Below are positions 34,768 to 44,012 of a stretch of 64,000 nt of DNA, one piece after another. The stretch's first letter is position 1. The number at the start of each line of letters is the position of its first letter. A model generated the notes under the pieces. That model searched no databases and was not told the origin of the DNA. It saw only the letters and a program-made list of their open reading frames with translations. A program made the position numbers and the translations under genes. This DNA comes from Komagataeibacter xylinus (GTDB lineage: Bacteria > Pseudomonadota > Alphaproteobacteria > Acetobacterales > Acetobacteraceae): the NCBI RefSeq assembly GCF_031081985.1, contig NZ_JARWSK010000004.1, positions 62,001-126,000 of the forward strand, written 5' to 3'.

Positions 34768-36405
34768 ATGCCGTCCGAACAAGACCTATCTGCTGACGTC
34801 GTAATCGTCGGCTCCGGCGTCGCTGGCAGTTCCATTGCCAACGAACTGGCGCGCGCGGGTATTTCCGTCATCGTGCTCGAAGCCGGGCCACGCGTCGACC
34901 GCCAGCATTTTGTCGAGAACTTCCGCAACCTCGAGAACAAGCCCTCCTATCAGGGGCCGTTCCCCGCAGTGCCCTGGGCGCGCCATCCGCCCGATCAGGT
35001 CACCCCCAACGATTACCTGCATACCACCGGCCCCGATGCGGAGGCCTACCAGCAGGTCTACCTGCGTATGATGGGTGGCACCACCTGGCACTGGGCTGGC
35101 TGCGCGTGGCGTTACCTGCCATCGGATTTCGAGCTCAAGACCCGTTATGGCCAGGGCCGTGACTGGGCGCTGAAATATGATGATCTCGAGCCGTTCTACT
35201 ACCAGGCCGAGGTGATGATGGGCGTGTGCGGCCCCGACCCGAAGGTGGAAGACCTCGGCTCCCCGCGCCAGCAGCCTTACCCGATGGATGCGCTGCCCAT
35301 TTCCTACGCGGCCCAGCAGTTCCGCAAGCTGATTGCCGAGAAGACGCCGTATCGCGTGGTGCATGAGCCGCAGGCCCGCAACACCCGCCCGTATGACAGC
35401 CGCCCGACCTGCGAGGGGCATAACAACTGCATGCCCATCTGCCCGATCGGGGCGATGTATAACGGCAGCTACTCCGTCTATCATGCCGAGGCGGCGGGGG
35501 CGAAGTTCGTGCCCAACGCCGTGGTGTACCGAATCGAGCGTGACAGCGCCAACAAGCGCGTGACCGCAGTGCATTATTACGATCCCGACAAGGGCTCGCA
35601 CCGCGTGACCGGCAAGTATTTCGTGATTGCGGCGCACTGCATCGAGACCGCAAAGCTCATGCTGTTCTCCGCCGATGAGCAGAGCCCGGACGGCATTGCC
35701 AACAGTTCGGGCCATGTTGGCCGTAACATGATGGACCACACCGGCGTGCAGGTGAGCTTCATCAGTGGCGACAAGGCCCTGTGGCCCGGTCGTGGCCCGC
35801 TTGAAACCAACGTGATCGACAATTTCCGCGATGGTGACTGGCGCAACGAGCGCGGCGCGTATCTCGTGCACATGGTCGATGACAACCAGGTTGACCTTGC
35901 CACGCAGCTTGCCATCGCCAAGGGGTATGTGGGCCGCGAACTTGAGGAACAGATTCGCTATCTCGCCTCGCACACGGTGCGCCTGTTCAGTCATAACGAA
36001 GGCCTCGCCGACCCGGACAACCGCCTGACGCTGAGCAAGACCAACAAGGACATACTCGGCATCCCGCACCCCGAGGTCTATTACAAGCTGCCCGAATATA
36101 CCGTGAAGAGCTGCGAGCACACGCGCGGCCTGTTCCGCGACCTGATCGGTCTCATGCACGGCACGGATGAGGAATGGACGCCCGGCTACTTCCCGCAGGA
36201 CCATCCCGCGGGCAGCACCATCATGGGCACCGACCCGAAGGATTCCGTGGTGGACGGCTTCTGCCGCACGCATGACCATGAGAACCTGTTCATCGCGAGT
36301 TCGTCCGTTTTCTCTTCGGTCGGAACCGGGAACATCACCCTGACAGTCGCCGCACTTGCCCTGCGCGTGGCTGATACGCTTAAAAAAGAACTCGCCCATG
36401 CCTGA
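34768..36405 (+). CDS. FAD-dependent sugar/sugar-acid dehydrogenase, GMC flavoprotein subunit
   Basis: 545 residues. FAD is bound at VVIVGSGVAGSSIANELARA (about 11-30). Cysteines in CEGHNNCMPICPIG (about 214-227) match the 3Fe-4S ligands of bacterial FAD glucose dehydrogenase. Active-site His in DHPAGSTIMG and Asn in GTGNITLTV are near the C-terminus. The family includes gluconate 2-dehydrogenase, sorbitol, fructose and glucose dehydrogenases. Gluconate is a sensible guess since gcd is in the window, but it is not proven. Its stop overlaps the cytochrome start by 8 bases. It lacks its own signal and is co-exported with the small subunit. Confidence 0.92.
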   Translation: MPSEQDLSADVVIVGSGVAGSSIANELARAGISVIVLEAGPRVDRQHFVENFRNLENKPSYQGPFPAVPWARHPPDQVTPNDYLHTTGPDAEAYQQVYLRMMGGTTWHWAGCAWRYLPSDFELKTRYGQGRDWALKYDDLEPFYYQAEVMMGVCGPDPKVEDLGSPRQQPYPMDALPISYAAQQFRKLIAEKTPYRVVHEPQARNTRPYDSRPTCEGHNNCMPICPIGAMYNGSYSVYHAEAAGAKFVPNAVVYRIERDSANKRVTAVHYYDPDKGSHRVTGKYFVIAAHCIETAKLMLFSADEQSPDGIANSSGHVGRNMMDHTGVQVSFISGDKALWPGRGPLETNVIDNFRDGDWRNERGAYLVHMVDDNQVDLATQLAIAKGYVGRELEEQIRYLASHTVRLFSHNEGLADPDNRLTLSKTNKDILGIPHPEVYYKLPEYTVKSCEHTRGLFRDLIGLMHGTDEEWTPGYFPQDHPAGSTIMGTDPKDSVVDGFCRTHDHENLFIASSSVFSSVGTGNITLTVAALALRVADTLKKELAHA

Positions 36406-37720
36406 CGTAACGCGCAAGATCCTGTGGTCGGTCCTGACCGCAGGCACTGCTCTTGCAACATTTTCCGCCGTTCCCGCCCGGGCGGATGATCCTTCTGCCG
36501 ACCTCATGGCCCGTGGCGAATACATCGCCACGGCAGGCGACTGCGTTGCCTGTCATACAGCACCCGGCGGCAAGCCTTTCGCCGGTGGCCTGAGGATCAC
36601 CACGCCCATGGGCGATGTGGTGACGACCAACATCACGCCTGATCCCGATCATGGTATTGGAAAATACACGGAAGAGGATTTCGAGAAGAGCCTGCGCCAC
36701 GGCATTCGCCGTGATGGCAGCAGGCTTTATCCCGCCATGCCCTACGTGTCCTATTCCGGCATGACCGATGGCGACATAAAGGCGCTGTATACCTGGTTCA
36801 TGCATGGGGTGAAGCCGGTGGCCGAGACGCCGCCGGTCACATCGCTCAACTTCCCGGCCAACCTGCGTATCACCATGGGCCTGTGGAACATGGTGGCGAC
36901 GAGCGAAACCCCGGAGACGGGTGATTCCGCTACCTTTGATAAGTTGCGCCGGGGCAAATACCTCGCCCGTGCCCTTGAGCATTGCGGCACCTGCCATACC
37001 CCGCGCAACATCATGCTGAGCGAGAAAGAGGACAGCTACCTTGCCGGCGCGAGCCTGCTCGGATGGTATGCCCCCAACATCACTTCCAGCAAGACGGGCG
37101 GCATCGGTAACTGGAGCGAGGACAACCTTGTTGAATACCTCAAGACCGGCCATGTGGCTGGCCTGAGCCAGGCAGCCGGCCCGATGGGCGAGGCGGTGGA
37201 GCACAGCACCAGTCATCTGACGGATGATGACCTGCATGCGCTTGCAGCCTACATCCTGCAGGTGCCTGCCAAGGATGACGAAGCCGAGCACAGCCCGCGC
37301 GAGCAGTATGGCAAGCCGCTCGAACAGGCGGATGTCCGCTCGGGTGAGCTGACCCGCATCGACAATCTTGCCCAGATGGATGGCGCGCAGATCTATGATG
37401 CGAACTGCGCGGCCTGCCATGGCGGCAATGGCGCGGGCACGGCTGACCATTATGCGCCCTCGCTGTTCCATAACTCGGTTGTGGGCTCAGCCCGGCCCGA
37501 TGACCTGATCATGGCCGTGCTCAATGGCGTGGACCGTAATGCGGGTGGGGTGCATGTGCATATGCCTGCCTTCAACCAGAGTTCTGACGTGCAGCGCCTG
37601 AGCAATGCTGAGATTGCCAGCGTGGTCAACTATGTCACGGCCACCTTTGGCAGCGGTGACCACGGTGTTACCGCCGAGCAGGTGGAAAAAATGGGCAAGG
37701 AACTGCCCAAGACTCCCTGA
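36398..37720 (+). CDS. Triheme cytochrome c subunit of the FAD dehydrogenase
   Basis: 440 residues from ATG 36398, inside the end of the flavoprotein gene. A signal peptide (cleavage after ARA, about 28) is followed by three CxxCH haem sites: DCVACHTA, HCGTCHTP and NCAACHGG. This is the membrane-associated subunit that passes electrons from the flavoprotein to ubiquinone. The order small subunit, flavoprotein, cytochrome matches operons for gluconate 2-dehydrogenase and related enzymes in acetic acid bacteria. A 9-bp hairpin follows. Confidence 0.93.
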   Translation: MPDVTRKILWSVLTAGTALATFSAVPARADDPSADLMARGEYIATAGDCVACHTAPGGKPFAGGLRITTPMGDVVTTNITPDPDHGIGKYTEEDFEKSLRHGIRRDGSRLYPAMPYVSYSGMTDGDIKALYTWFMHGVKPVAETPPVTSLNFPANLRITMGLWNMVATSETPETGDSATFDKLRRGKYLARALEHCGTCHTPRNIMLSEKEDSYLAGASLLGWYAPNITSSKTGGIGNWSEDNLVEYLKTGHVAGLSQAAGPMGEAVEHSTSHLTDDDLHALAAYILQVPAKDDEAEHSPREQYGKPLEQADVRSGELTRIDNLAQMDGAQIYDANCAACHGGNGAGTADHYAPSLFHNSVVGSARPDDLIMAVLNGVDRNAGGVHVHMPAFNQSSDVQRLSNAEIASVVNYVTATFGSGDHGVTAEQVEKMGKELPKTP

Positions 37721-37737
37721 AGGCCCCAAGCTCCGGC

Positions 37738-37769
37738 GGCCCTGCATCCTTACTGATGGTTGCAGGGCC
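37738..37769 (+). terminator. Hairpin terminator of the dehydrogenase operon
   Basis: GGCCCTGCA (37738-37746) pairs perfectly with TGCAGGGCC (37761-37769). The T-run afterwards is weak, but position and strength suggest the operon ends here. Confidence 0.55.
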
Positions 37770-37868
37770 GTTGGATCTGGTCTTTGAAACATTGTTTAAA
37801 AATAACAATGCTTTCAGCGTAGAAATATCGCCCACACGTGGCAGTAAAAAGCCAGCCCTCTGAAATAA

Positions 37869-38147
37869 CTACTTTTTGTGCCGAGGCGAAAGACGCACGG
37901 GTGTTTTCGCTGCATCAAAGCCGTGTTCTTCTACCCGTAGTGGAACGATCGTGTCTGGCGCATGGTTTCTGTCTGGCCAATGGCCCCAGATGACCTTTGC
38001 TGCGAATGTGCGCCCACGGCATTCAACGTTCACCGTATCGCCCACGACGGGAACCGGGCCGTTGAAAAGGTTCTGATCAGCGCGGAGTTCGCGTTCGGTC
38101 ACGACCTCCCCGGATTTCAGCAAAATCCGTTTGATCCAGTAGCGCAT
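37869..38147 (-). CDS. Small hypothetical protein
   Basis: 92 residues from ATG 38147. The frame is open to 38174, with GGAGG immediately before that earlier ATG, so the start is uncertain. It starts RYWIKRILLKSGEVVTEREL, with VVGDTVNVECRGRTFAAKVIWGHW in the middle. A short beta-rich fold with many basic residues at its C-terminus is suggested, reminiscent of small KOW/SH3-like barrels, but I recognise no family. No signal peptide. It is convergent with the FAD dehydrogenase operon. Confidence 0.55.
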   Translation of the reverse strand: MRYWIKRILLKSGEVVTERELRADQNLFNGPVPVVGDTVNVECRGRTFAAKVIWGHWPDRNHAPDTIVPLRVEEHGFDAAKTPVRLSPRHKK

Positions 38148-38331
38148 GCCACAAGCATAGCACACAGTCTCCATCCTCCAAGCGAGATGTCAGGCGGTGT
38201 AGCTGGGCAGGCAGCATACTGATCCAGGCGGCGCGGTCGAATGCGGCAGGTGGCTCCCGAACGCTGTCTGCTGGCGACCGGGCGGTGTCTGTGATAGGCA
38301 CGACAGGCGCAAAACGGGGCAACAGATCATC

Positions 38332-38895
38332 ATGCTGCATTTCATTACCGATTTTGCCGATCAGGCCGTGATGCTGCCGATGATGGTAACCGTGGCCCTT
38401 ATCATGGCTGTGTACGGATGGTGGCGTGGTGCTGTGGTCTGGGCGGTGACGGCGGTTGCGATGCTGGCGGTCATGCTGCTGCTTAAAATAGCCGGTCTTT
38501 ATTATGCCGCGATTGAACAGACCGCCATCATCAGCCCCAGCGGGCATGTCGCGGCAGCGTGCATGGTGTATGGCGGGCTTCTCGTGCTGCTGGGGCAGCG
38601 GTATTTCATGCGTTTTCCAGCACTCATGCTGGTGCCATTATCGGGTATTGGCATTGCCGTGGCATGCACCCGCGTGGCGTTGCATGCCCATACCCTGTTC
38701 GAGGTTGTAACAGGCGGGGTGGTTGGCTGTGCCGCAGGCGTGCTGCTCGGGCGGGCATGCGGGCCTGTGCCGCAGCGCTTATGGCTCTATCTGCTGCCTG
38801 CAGTGGTGTGCGTGGCCGTGCTGTTTCATGGGGCGCATCTGGGTATTGAAGGCGCGATACGCTGCATGTTCATGCCCGGGAAAATCATTGCGTGA
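38332..38895 (+). CDS. PAP2-family membrane phosphatase
   Basis: 187 residues with five or six membrane helices. The PAP2 motifs are visible but reduced: SPSGHVAAA (68-76) supplies the PSGH histidine, and TRVALHAHTLFEVVTGG (113-129) corresponds to SRxxxxxHxxxD, with glutamate in place of aspartate. Such proteins dephosphorylate lipid phosphates such as undecaprenyl diphosphate at the membrane. The gene stands alone. Substrate and activity are unproven. Confidence 0.78.
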   Translation: MLHFITDFADQAVMLPMMVTVALIMAVYGWWRGAVVWAVTAVAMLAVMLLLKIAGLYYAAIEQTAIISPSGHVAAACMVYGGLLVLLGQRYFMRFPALMLVPLSGIGIAVACTRVALHAHTLFEVVTGGVVGCAAGVLLGRACGPVPQRLWLYLLPAVVCVAVLFHGAHLGIEGAIRCMFMPGKIIA

Positions 38896-38927
38896 TTGAA
38901 CCGGGATAATACAAATTCAGGCTTTGT

Positions 38928-38986
38928 TTTTTAAAGTAAAGTTTTTGGCCCGGTGCGCCGGGTGGGCACCGGCCAGGGCGTCATGC
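38928..38986 (-). repeat. R1 remnant and GC-rich hairpin
   Basis: AAAGTAAAGTTTTTGG (38931-38949) is the reverse complement of the R1 tail. It is followed by GGCCCGGTGC/GCACCGGCC, a strong imperfect hairpin (38948-38977). It lies between PAP2 and the convergent aldehyde dehydrogenase, so it may end both transcripts. Confidence 0.45.
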
Positions 38987-39012
38987 CCCAGCCAGTGCCC
39001 GGTTTTAGTGCA

Positions 39013-40404
39013 TCAGAACGGTGCGTCGATGTTCACCACGTCGATCAGCTTGTGATTGACGAATTCCTTGATGCCAAGACCGATCAGTTCACGGCCATAG
39101 CCCGAGCGGGCCACACCGCCAAACGGCAGGTCGGCTTTCACCATGGTCGGGTGGTTGACGTAGACCATGCCGGTATAGATCTGCTCGGCCACCTTCACGC
39201 CGCGCTTGGTGTCCTTGGTGAAGACAGCACCACCCAGGCCATAGGGTGAGTCATTGGCGATGCGGATGGCATCAGCCTCATCCTTGGCGCGGTAGAGCTG
39301 CGTTACGGGGCCAAAGAACTCCCAGTGGCGGGCTTCATTGTTCTCATGCAGGTTGGTCATGAGCAGCGGCTGGAAGAAGGCGCCCTTTTCAGGCACGGGC
39401 GCGCCAATCACTTCCACAACGGCACCATGCTTCTTGGCTTCTTCAACCTGCGCGCGCAGGTCGTCCGCCGCCTTCTGCGAGGAGAGCGGGGCCAGCTGCG
39501 TTGCCGGGTCCATCGGGTCGCCTGCCTTCAGGCTGGCAACGCCCTTCTTGTACAGCTCCACAAAGCGGTCATAGATCGCGTCAGCCACGATCAGGCGCTT
39601 GGCCGAGACACAGACCTGGCCCGCATTCCAGTGACGCCCGAACACGGCCCACTTCACGGTCTTTTCCAGGTCGGCATCTTCGAGCACCACGAACGCATCG
39701 GAACCACCGAGTTCCATCGTGGATTTCTTGAGCGCCTTGGCGGCAATGCCCGCCACAATGGCGCCCGCGCCTTCAGAGCCGGTCAGGGCCACGCCACACA
39801 CGCGAGAATCGCTCAGGATCACCTCGGTATGATGGCGGGCGGCATACAGGTTGCGAAAGCCACCCTTGGGCAGGCCGGCTTCCTGCATCAGCGTATCGAA
39901 GGCGGCGGCGCACTGCGGCACGTTGGAGGCATGCTTGAGCAGCACCGTGTTACCGGCGGAAAGCTGCGGCGCAATGATGCGGGCCACCTGATAGTAAGGG
40001 AAGTTCCACGGCTCGATGGCGAAAACGATGCCCTGGGGCTGATGGATGATCATGGCCTCGCCCTCATCGGGGTTGGCGACCGGCAGCTTCTCGGCTTTCA
40101 GCAGGCGCTCGGCATGTTCGGCGTAATACTCGAAGATCTCTGCCGACAGGATGGTCTCGGCCTTGGATTCCGCGTACGTCTTGCCCATTTCCAGCGTGAT
40201 CAGGCGGGCATATTTGTCAATGTCGCGGCGCAGGATGGCGCCTGCGGCCTTCATCACTTCCGCACGTTTGGCAAACGAGGTGTGGCGCCATGCCTTGAAG
40301 GCATCATAGGCATCGGTCAGCGCGGTCTGGACTTCCTGATCCGTAGCATCGGGGAAAGTCTTCAGCTTTTCACCAGTATAAGGGTTGGTCGTAGCATAAG
40401 CCAT
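39013..40404 (-). CDS. NAD(P)-dependent aldehyde dehydrogenase (succinate-semialdehyde dehydrogenase-like)
   Basis: 463 residues from ATG 40404, which begins the conserved MAYATTNPYTGEKL. The longer frame is not protein-like. Key elements: IEPWNFPYYQVARI (NAD-site asparagine), VALTGSEGAGAIVAG, catalytic Glu in TMELGGSD, and catalytic Cys in NAGQVCVSAKR. The C-terminal PFGGVARSGYGRELIGLG is typical of GabD/Sad-like enzymes. It oxidises succinate semialdehyde or a similar aldehyde to the acid. The gene is alone, upstream of nsrR's 3' end. Confidence 0.88.
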   Translation of the reverse strand: MAYATTNPYTGEKLKTFPDATDQEVQTALTDAYDAFKAWRHTSFAKRAEVMKAAGAILRRDIDKYARLITLEMGKTYAESKAETILSAEIFEYYAEHAERLLKAEKLPVANPDEGEAMIIHQPQGIVFAIEPWNFPYYQVARIIAPQLSAGNTVLLKHASNVPQCAAAFDTLMQEAGLPKGGFRNLYAARHHTEVILSDSRVCGVALTGSEGAGAIVAGIAAKALKKSTMELGGSDAFVVLEDADLEKTVKWAVFGRHWNAGQVCVSAKRLIVADAIYDRFVELYKKGVASLKAGDPMDPATQLAPLSSQKAADDLRAQVEEAKKHGAVVEVIGAPVPEKGAFFQPLLMTNLHENNEARHWEFFGPVTQLYRAKDEADAIRIANDSPYGLGGAVFTKDTKRGVKVAEQIYTGMVYVNHPTMVKADLPFGGVARSGYGRELIGLGIKEFVNHKLIDVVNIDAPF

Positions 40405-40646
40405 GGACAATCTGTTCCTTAGAGTTTCGTCAAGTATATATTCCACATGCAGGCGTGCAAGAATCGTTTCAGCTATCATTAATGCACCGAACGTGCAAAA
40501 GCTGTTTTTTCATTCAGGCGGAATGGATGCGGAAATTTTTTACGGGAAACCGCACTTTTCCGCTCTCTGGCCTGTTTTGTACCGGTGGTTGGCGGCTATG
40601 GTAAAATGGAGTTTACCGTTTGTGCACCAGAAGTCTGGTGGCGGCC

Positions 40647-41105
40647 TCAGGCAGGAAGCGGATTGTCGAGCAGCCTGCGTTCCCGGTCGGTTATGACATC
40701 GGCCAGTGTGTAACGGTCCAGCACCGAGATGAATAGCCCCAGCGCTTCATGCAGTACGCCGCGCAGGCGGCACACATCGCTCAGGATACAGCCTCCCCTG
40801 CGGTTCGGGCCTTCTGGCTGGGGCGGCTGCATGCAGGCCACCAGGCCCATATCTTCTTCCGTATAGCGCACGACATCACCGATCAGGATCTGCGCGGCGG
40901 GTCGCCCCAGGCGCAGGCCGCCGTTACGGCCACGGATGGTTTCCACAAAGCCGCCCTGTCCCAGCCGATGGATGATCTTGATCAGATGATTTTCCGAAAT
41001 GCCATAAGCCTGCGCAACCTCCCTGATCGATGTCAGGCGGTCGGTATGGATGCCCAGGTAGATCAGGGTTCTCAGGGCGTAATCGGTATGCAGGGTCAGG
41101 CGCAT
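40647..41105 (-). CDS. nsrR: NsrR-type Rrf2 regulator with [Fe-S] cysteines
   Basis: 152 residues. It begins MRLTLHTDYALRTLIYLG, has the Rrf2 winged helix (EVAQAYGISENHLIKIIHRL) and cysteines Cys91, Cys106 and Cys112 in the C-x14-C-x5-C arrangement of NsrR. NsrR carries an iron-sulfur cluster destroyed by nitric oxide, which releases repression of NO-detoxifying genes. Its likely target in this window is hmp at 22257. The other option is an IscR- or RirA-like role, but their spacing differs. Its promoter lies in the 41106-41150 region. Confidence 0.87.
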   Translation of the reverse strand: MRLTLHTDYALRTLIYLGIHTDRLTSIREVAQAYGISENHLIKIIHRLGQGGFVETIRGRNGGLRLGRPAAQILIGDVVRYTEEDMGLVACMQPPQPEGPNRRGGCILSDVCRLRGVLHEALGLFISVLDRYTLADVITDRERRLLDNPLPA

Positions 41106-41371
41106 GCAAGGAGATATATAGATGTTTCCCGTTAATTCCAGTGGTTAATGATATTCCCCGTTCCGGCTGCGTCCGATAAGGGGGAGGAAAGAGCGGCCAG
41201 GCGGAGGGAAAGATCAATATCATCAGGCCGGTTGCACGTCAGCGGTGCGACTGCGGGGGAAGGCGGTTTCCGGGCGCAATCCGGACATGCAGGGGCCTCA
41301 ATAACGGTTACGGGGCACGGAATCGCCGTGGCAGGGCTGCGCCCGGGCGTGGATTGGGTTCCGACAGGGGA

Positions 41372-41408
41372 CAAAAATAATGCCCATGGCTTTCACCATG
41401 GGCATTAT
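41372..41408 (-). terminator. Strong intrinsic terminator of the TonB receptor gene
   Basis: ATAATGCCCATGG (41377-41389) pairs perfectly with CCATGGGCATTAT (41396-41408). Read on the minus strand, the hairpin is followed directly by a T-run, the form of a rho-independent terminator 21 bases after the receptor's stop. Confidence 0.9.
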
Positions 41409-41429
41409 CGTCAGGGCAGGAGGAAACGG

Positions 41430-44012
41430 TCAGAAGTTGGCGTTCAGGCGACCGTAGTAGTAGCCACCCGTGATGGGGATCTGCGCCGAGTTCTCGTCAT
41501 ACGGCTCGGCGCCAAGAGCATTGAGTTCCTGCGACATCATGCGCGGGCGGACGTTGAACACGTTGTTCGCGCCGACGGCGAAGTGCCAGTTCTTCTGGAA
41601 ACGCACGCCAATTTCGATATCGGTCATCCAGTGCGGGGTGTTGATGAACTGCTGCAGGGCATTGTTGGAATACTGCAGGGCAGAGGGGCCCCAGTCCTGG
41701 TACTGCAGCATGGAAGTCGTCTGGCCATACCGGGTCTGACGGATATTGAAGTCCCAGTTTTTATAGGTGTAGTAGGCGTTCAGGATGATCTTGCTACGCG
41801 GGTTGTCAGACGTGATGGAGGCAATATCTGCCAGGTTCAGGTTGGCACCGTTATGATGCAGGCGGGTGCGGTTGAGATCGATCGACATTGACAGCGCAAG
41901 GTTGCCATACCTGTGGAAGCGGAAGAGGTAATCCGCCTTGATATCCACGCCCTGTGTGCGGGTGCTGGCGCCGTTGGTGAAGTAGTCGGCATAGACATTG
42001 TTGTAGCCAGTAAAGCCTGTTGGCAGCGAAGCAAGCTGGGCAATGGCCTGGGATGCGATATAGCCCTCGGTCGTGTTGCCGTAGGGGGTGCTGCCACCGA
42101 AGTTGGTATCCTGCACGATACGGTCACGCAGGTTGATCTGGTAGACATCGGCTTCCACATGGAAGTTATCGACAGGCTCCAGCACGATGCCACCGCTGAC
42201 GCTGGTCGAGCGCTCGGGCTTCAGCTTGGTTGCGCCAATAGCTTGTGCCGCGGCGGAATCGGCGGCCAGCAGGCCACTTGCACCGGTGGGCGAGACGTTG
42301 ACGGCGCTGAAATGCGATTCAGCCAGTGTGGGCGCACGGAAGCCGGTGCTGATGGTGCCACGGATGGCAACGCGTTTGTTGAAGTTATAGCGCGTTGAAA
42401 TCTTGCCGTTCTCGGTATTGCCGACGTCGGTGTAATGCTCCAGTCGACCCGCGAAATCGAGTTCCCATTTCTTGGTCAGGTGGAAGTCGCCATCCATGTA
42501 CCACGCCCAGATGTCACGGTACCACGTGCCAGCCGAACCTGGTGAAATACCGGCATAGCCCTGCGTGCCGCCATTCTCGTAGGAAACGGGCTCGCCTGCA
42601 GTAATGTTGTAGGATTCCATCCGTTCTTCGGCACCAAAGGCCAGCGTCATCGGAACGACATCACCGATCTTGAAGTGACGGCGGAAATCGAGGTTGTTAG
42701 TCCACTGCGTCATGCTGTAGGTCTCGGCTCGTGCCGTGCGGGGGCTGGAGCCGTAAGTATTAACATAACTGGTGTTCAGGGTATTCTTGTTGCCGATCTT
42801 GTCGATATCTTCGCCGTAGGTGGTGCTGAGATCCCAGTTGAAGCCCATGAAGTTGTCACCCTTCAGGCCCAGTGTTGCGGCAAAATCGTTTTCTTCCATG
42901 GTTTCCAGAGGGGAGAAACCATAAGGGGCGATGCTTTCGCACGCGGTGCAGCTACCGCCTACGGAAGGTGTACGGTAGTTTTCATAAGCTTCCGAGTGAC
43001 GATGGGCATAGGTGATAAGCCCGTAAAAATTAATGCCAGGCGTGAACTGCTTGCCCCATTCAATCGCCAAGTTTTCACGCGTTTCTTCCGGCGTGCTCAT
43101 GATCATGTTGGAGTTCGTGGCAATCTTGCCAGCATTGGGACCTGTATAGGTCGCACTGGAGGCGCTGGCGGGCTGTGAGCCGAGCAGGCGGTGATCACGC
43201 GCGTTGTTGGCCACGAAGTGGTCGGAGTGGTACATCTGCCCGCTGATATGCAGGAAGCCGTCCTGGCCGAGCTTCATGCCGCCATCGGCGTTGAGCTGGT
43301 AGTTCCAGCCATCACCGTTATAGGCGTTGGCACCGGTCTGGCCGCTGAAGTTGAAGCCGTGATCCTGCTTCTTGGTAATGATGTTGACCACGCCCGCGAT
43401 CGCGTCCGAGCCATACATGGCGGCCGCGCCATCCTCGAGCACTTCGATATGGTCGATGGCGTTGGCGGGGATCATGTTCAGGTCAACGGGGGTGGACCCT
43501 GATTCCGGGCCTGAATCGGCATAGAGGTTGGCCGTGGTGTGGCGGCGCTTGCCATCCACGAGCACGAGCACTTCATTGGGGTTCAGGCCGCGCATGCGGA
43601 TGGCGGATGTCAGCGCGCCCGCATCGGCGCCCATGGCGCTGACATTGATCGAGGCATTGGTGCGGGTCAGCGCATCGGCAAGGTTCATCTGGCCCGAGCG
43701 GCGGAGTGCCGCCCCGCTGATGACCGAGACCGGGCTCATGCTGTCACGCGCCTTGCGGTTGGTGGAGTGCGTGCCGGTGGAGACACTGATCTGCTCGACA
43801 CCGGAGCTGTTCACGCCACCATTATCTGCCTTGGCAGCCTTGAGGGTGGTGGCGGCCCGGCTGTGCGCCTGGGCGGTTGCGGTGTGGTGCGCGCGCACCG
43901 TGCTTCCCTTCTGATCCGCTGTTGTCGTGCTGCCAGACGATGTGGCAGCCATCGCTCCGCACGAAACAAAAGAGCAGATAGTCGTAATCAAAAGAGAGGT
44001 GCGTCTGTTCAT
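41430..44012 (-). CDS. TonB-dependent receptor
   Basis: 860 residues from ATG 44012. A signal peptide (cleavage after AMA, about 22) and a low-complexity Ala/Thr/Ser/His region (about 25-65) precede the plug (MSPVSVISGAALRRSGQMNLADAL, RMRGLNPNEVLVLVDGKRRH, AAMYGSDAIAGVVNIIT) and the barrel, which ends YYYGRLNANF. It lacks the STN domain of the receptor at 30769. The plug motifs resemble receptors that take up plant compounds or sugars rather than a clear siderophore type. Substrate unknown. The upstream region has an 18-bp inverted repeat. Confidence 0.92.
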   Translation of the reverse strand: MNRRTSLLITTICSFVSCGAMAATSSGSTTTADQKGSTVRAHHTATAQAHSRAATTLKAAKADNGGVNSSGVEQISVSTGTHSTNRKARDSMSPVSVISGAALRRSGQMNLADALTRTNASINVSAMGADAGALTSAIRMRGLNPNEVLVLVDGKRRHTTANLYADSGPESGSTPVDLNMIPANAIDHIEVLEDGAAAMYGSDAIAGVVNIITKKQDHGFNFSGQTGANAYNGDGWNYQLNADGGMKLGQDGFLHISGQMYHSDHFVANNARDHRLLGSQPASASSATYTGPNAGKIATNSNMIMSTPEETRENLAIEWGKQFTPGINFYGLITYAHRHSEAYENYRTPSVGGSCTACESIAPYGFSPLETMEENDFAATLGLKGDNFMGFNWDLSTTYGEDIDKIGNKNTLNTSYVNTYGSSPRTARAETYSMTQWTNNLDFRRHFKIGDVVPMTLAFGAEERMESYNITAGEPVSYENGGTQGYAGISPGSAGTWYRDIWAWYMDGDFHLTKKWELDFAGRLEHYTDVGNTENGKISTRYNFNKRVAIRGTISTGFRAPTLAESHFSAVNVSPTGASGLLAADSAAAQAIGATKLKPERSTSVSGGIVLEPVDNFHVEADVYQINLRDRIVQDTNFGGSTPYGNTTEGYIASQAIAQLASLPTGFTGYNNVYADYFTNGASTRTQGVDIKADYLFRFHRYGNLALSMSIDLNRTRLHHNGANLNLADIASITSDNPRSKIILNAYYTYKNWDFNIRQTRYGQTTSMLQYQDWGPSALQYSNNALQQFINTPHWMTDIEIGVRFQKNWHFAVGANNVFNVRPRMMSQELNALGAEPYDENSAQIPITGGYYYGRLNANF

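Noticed and set aside
34786-36531. 581-residue open frame on the minus strand
   Set aside because: It is the antisense shadow of the FAD flavoprotein gene. High GC third positions keep the opposite frame open, and the sequence has no domain or ribosome-site support.
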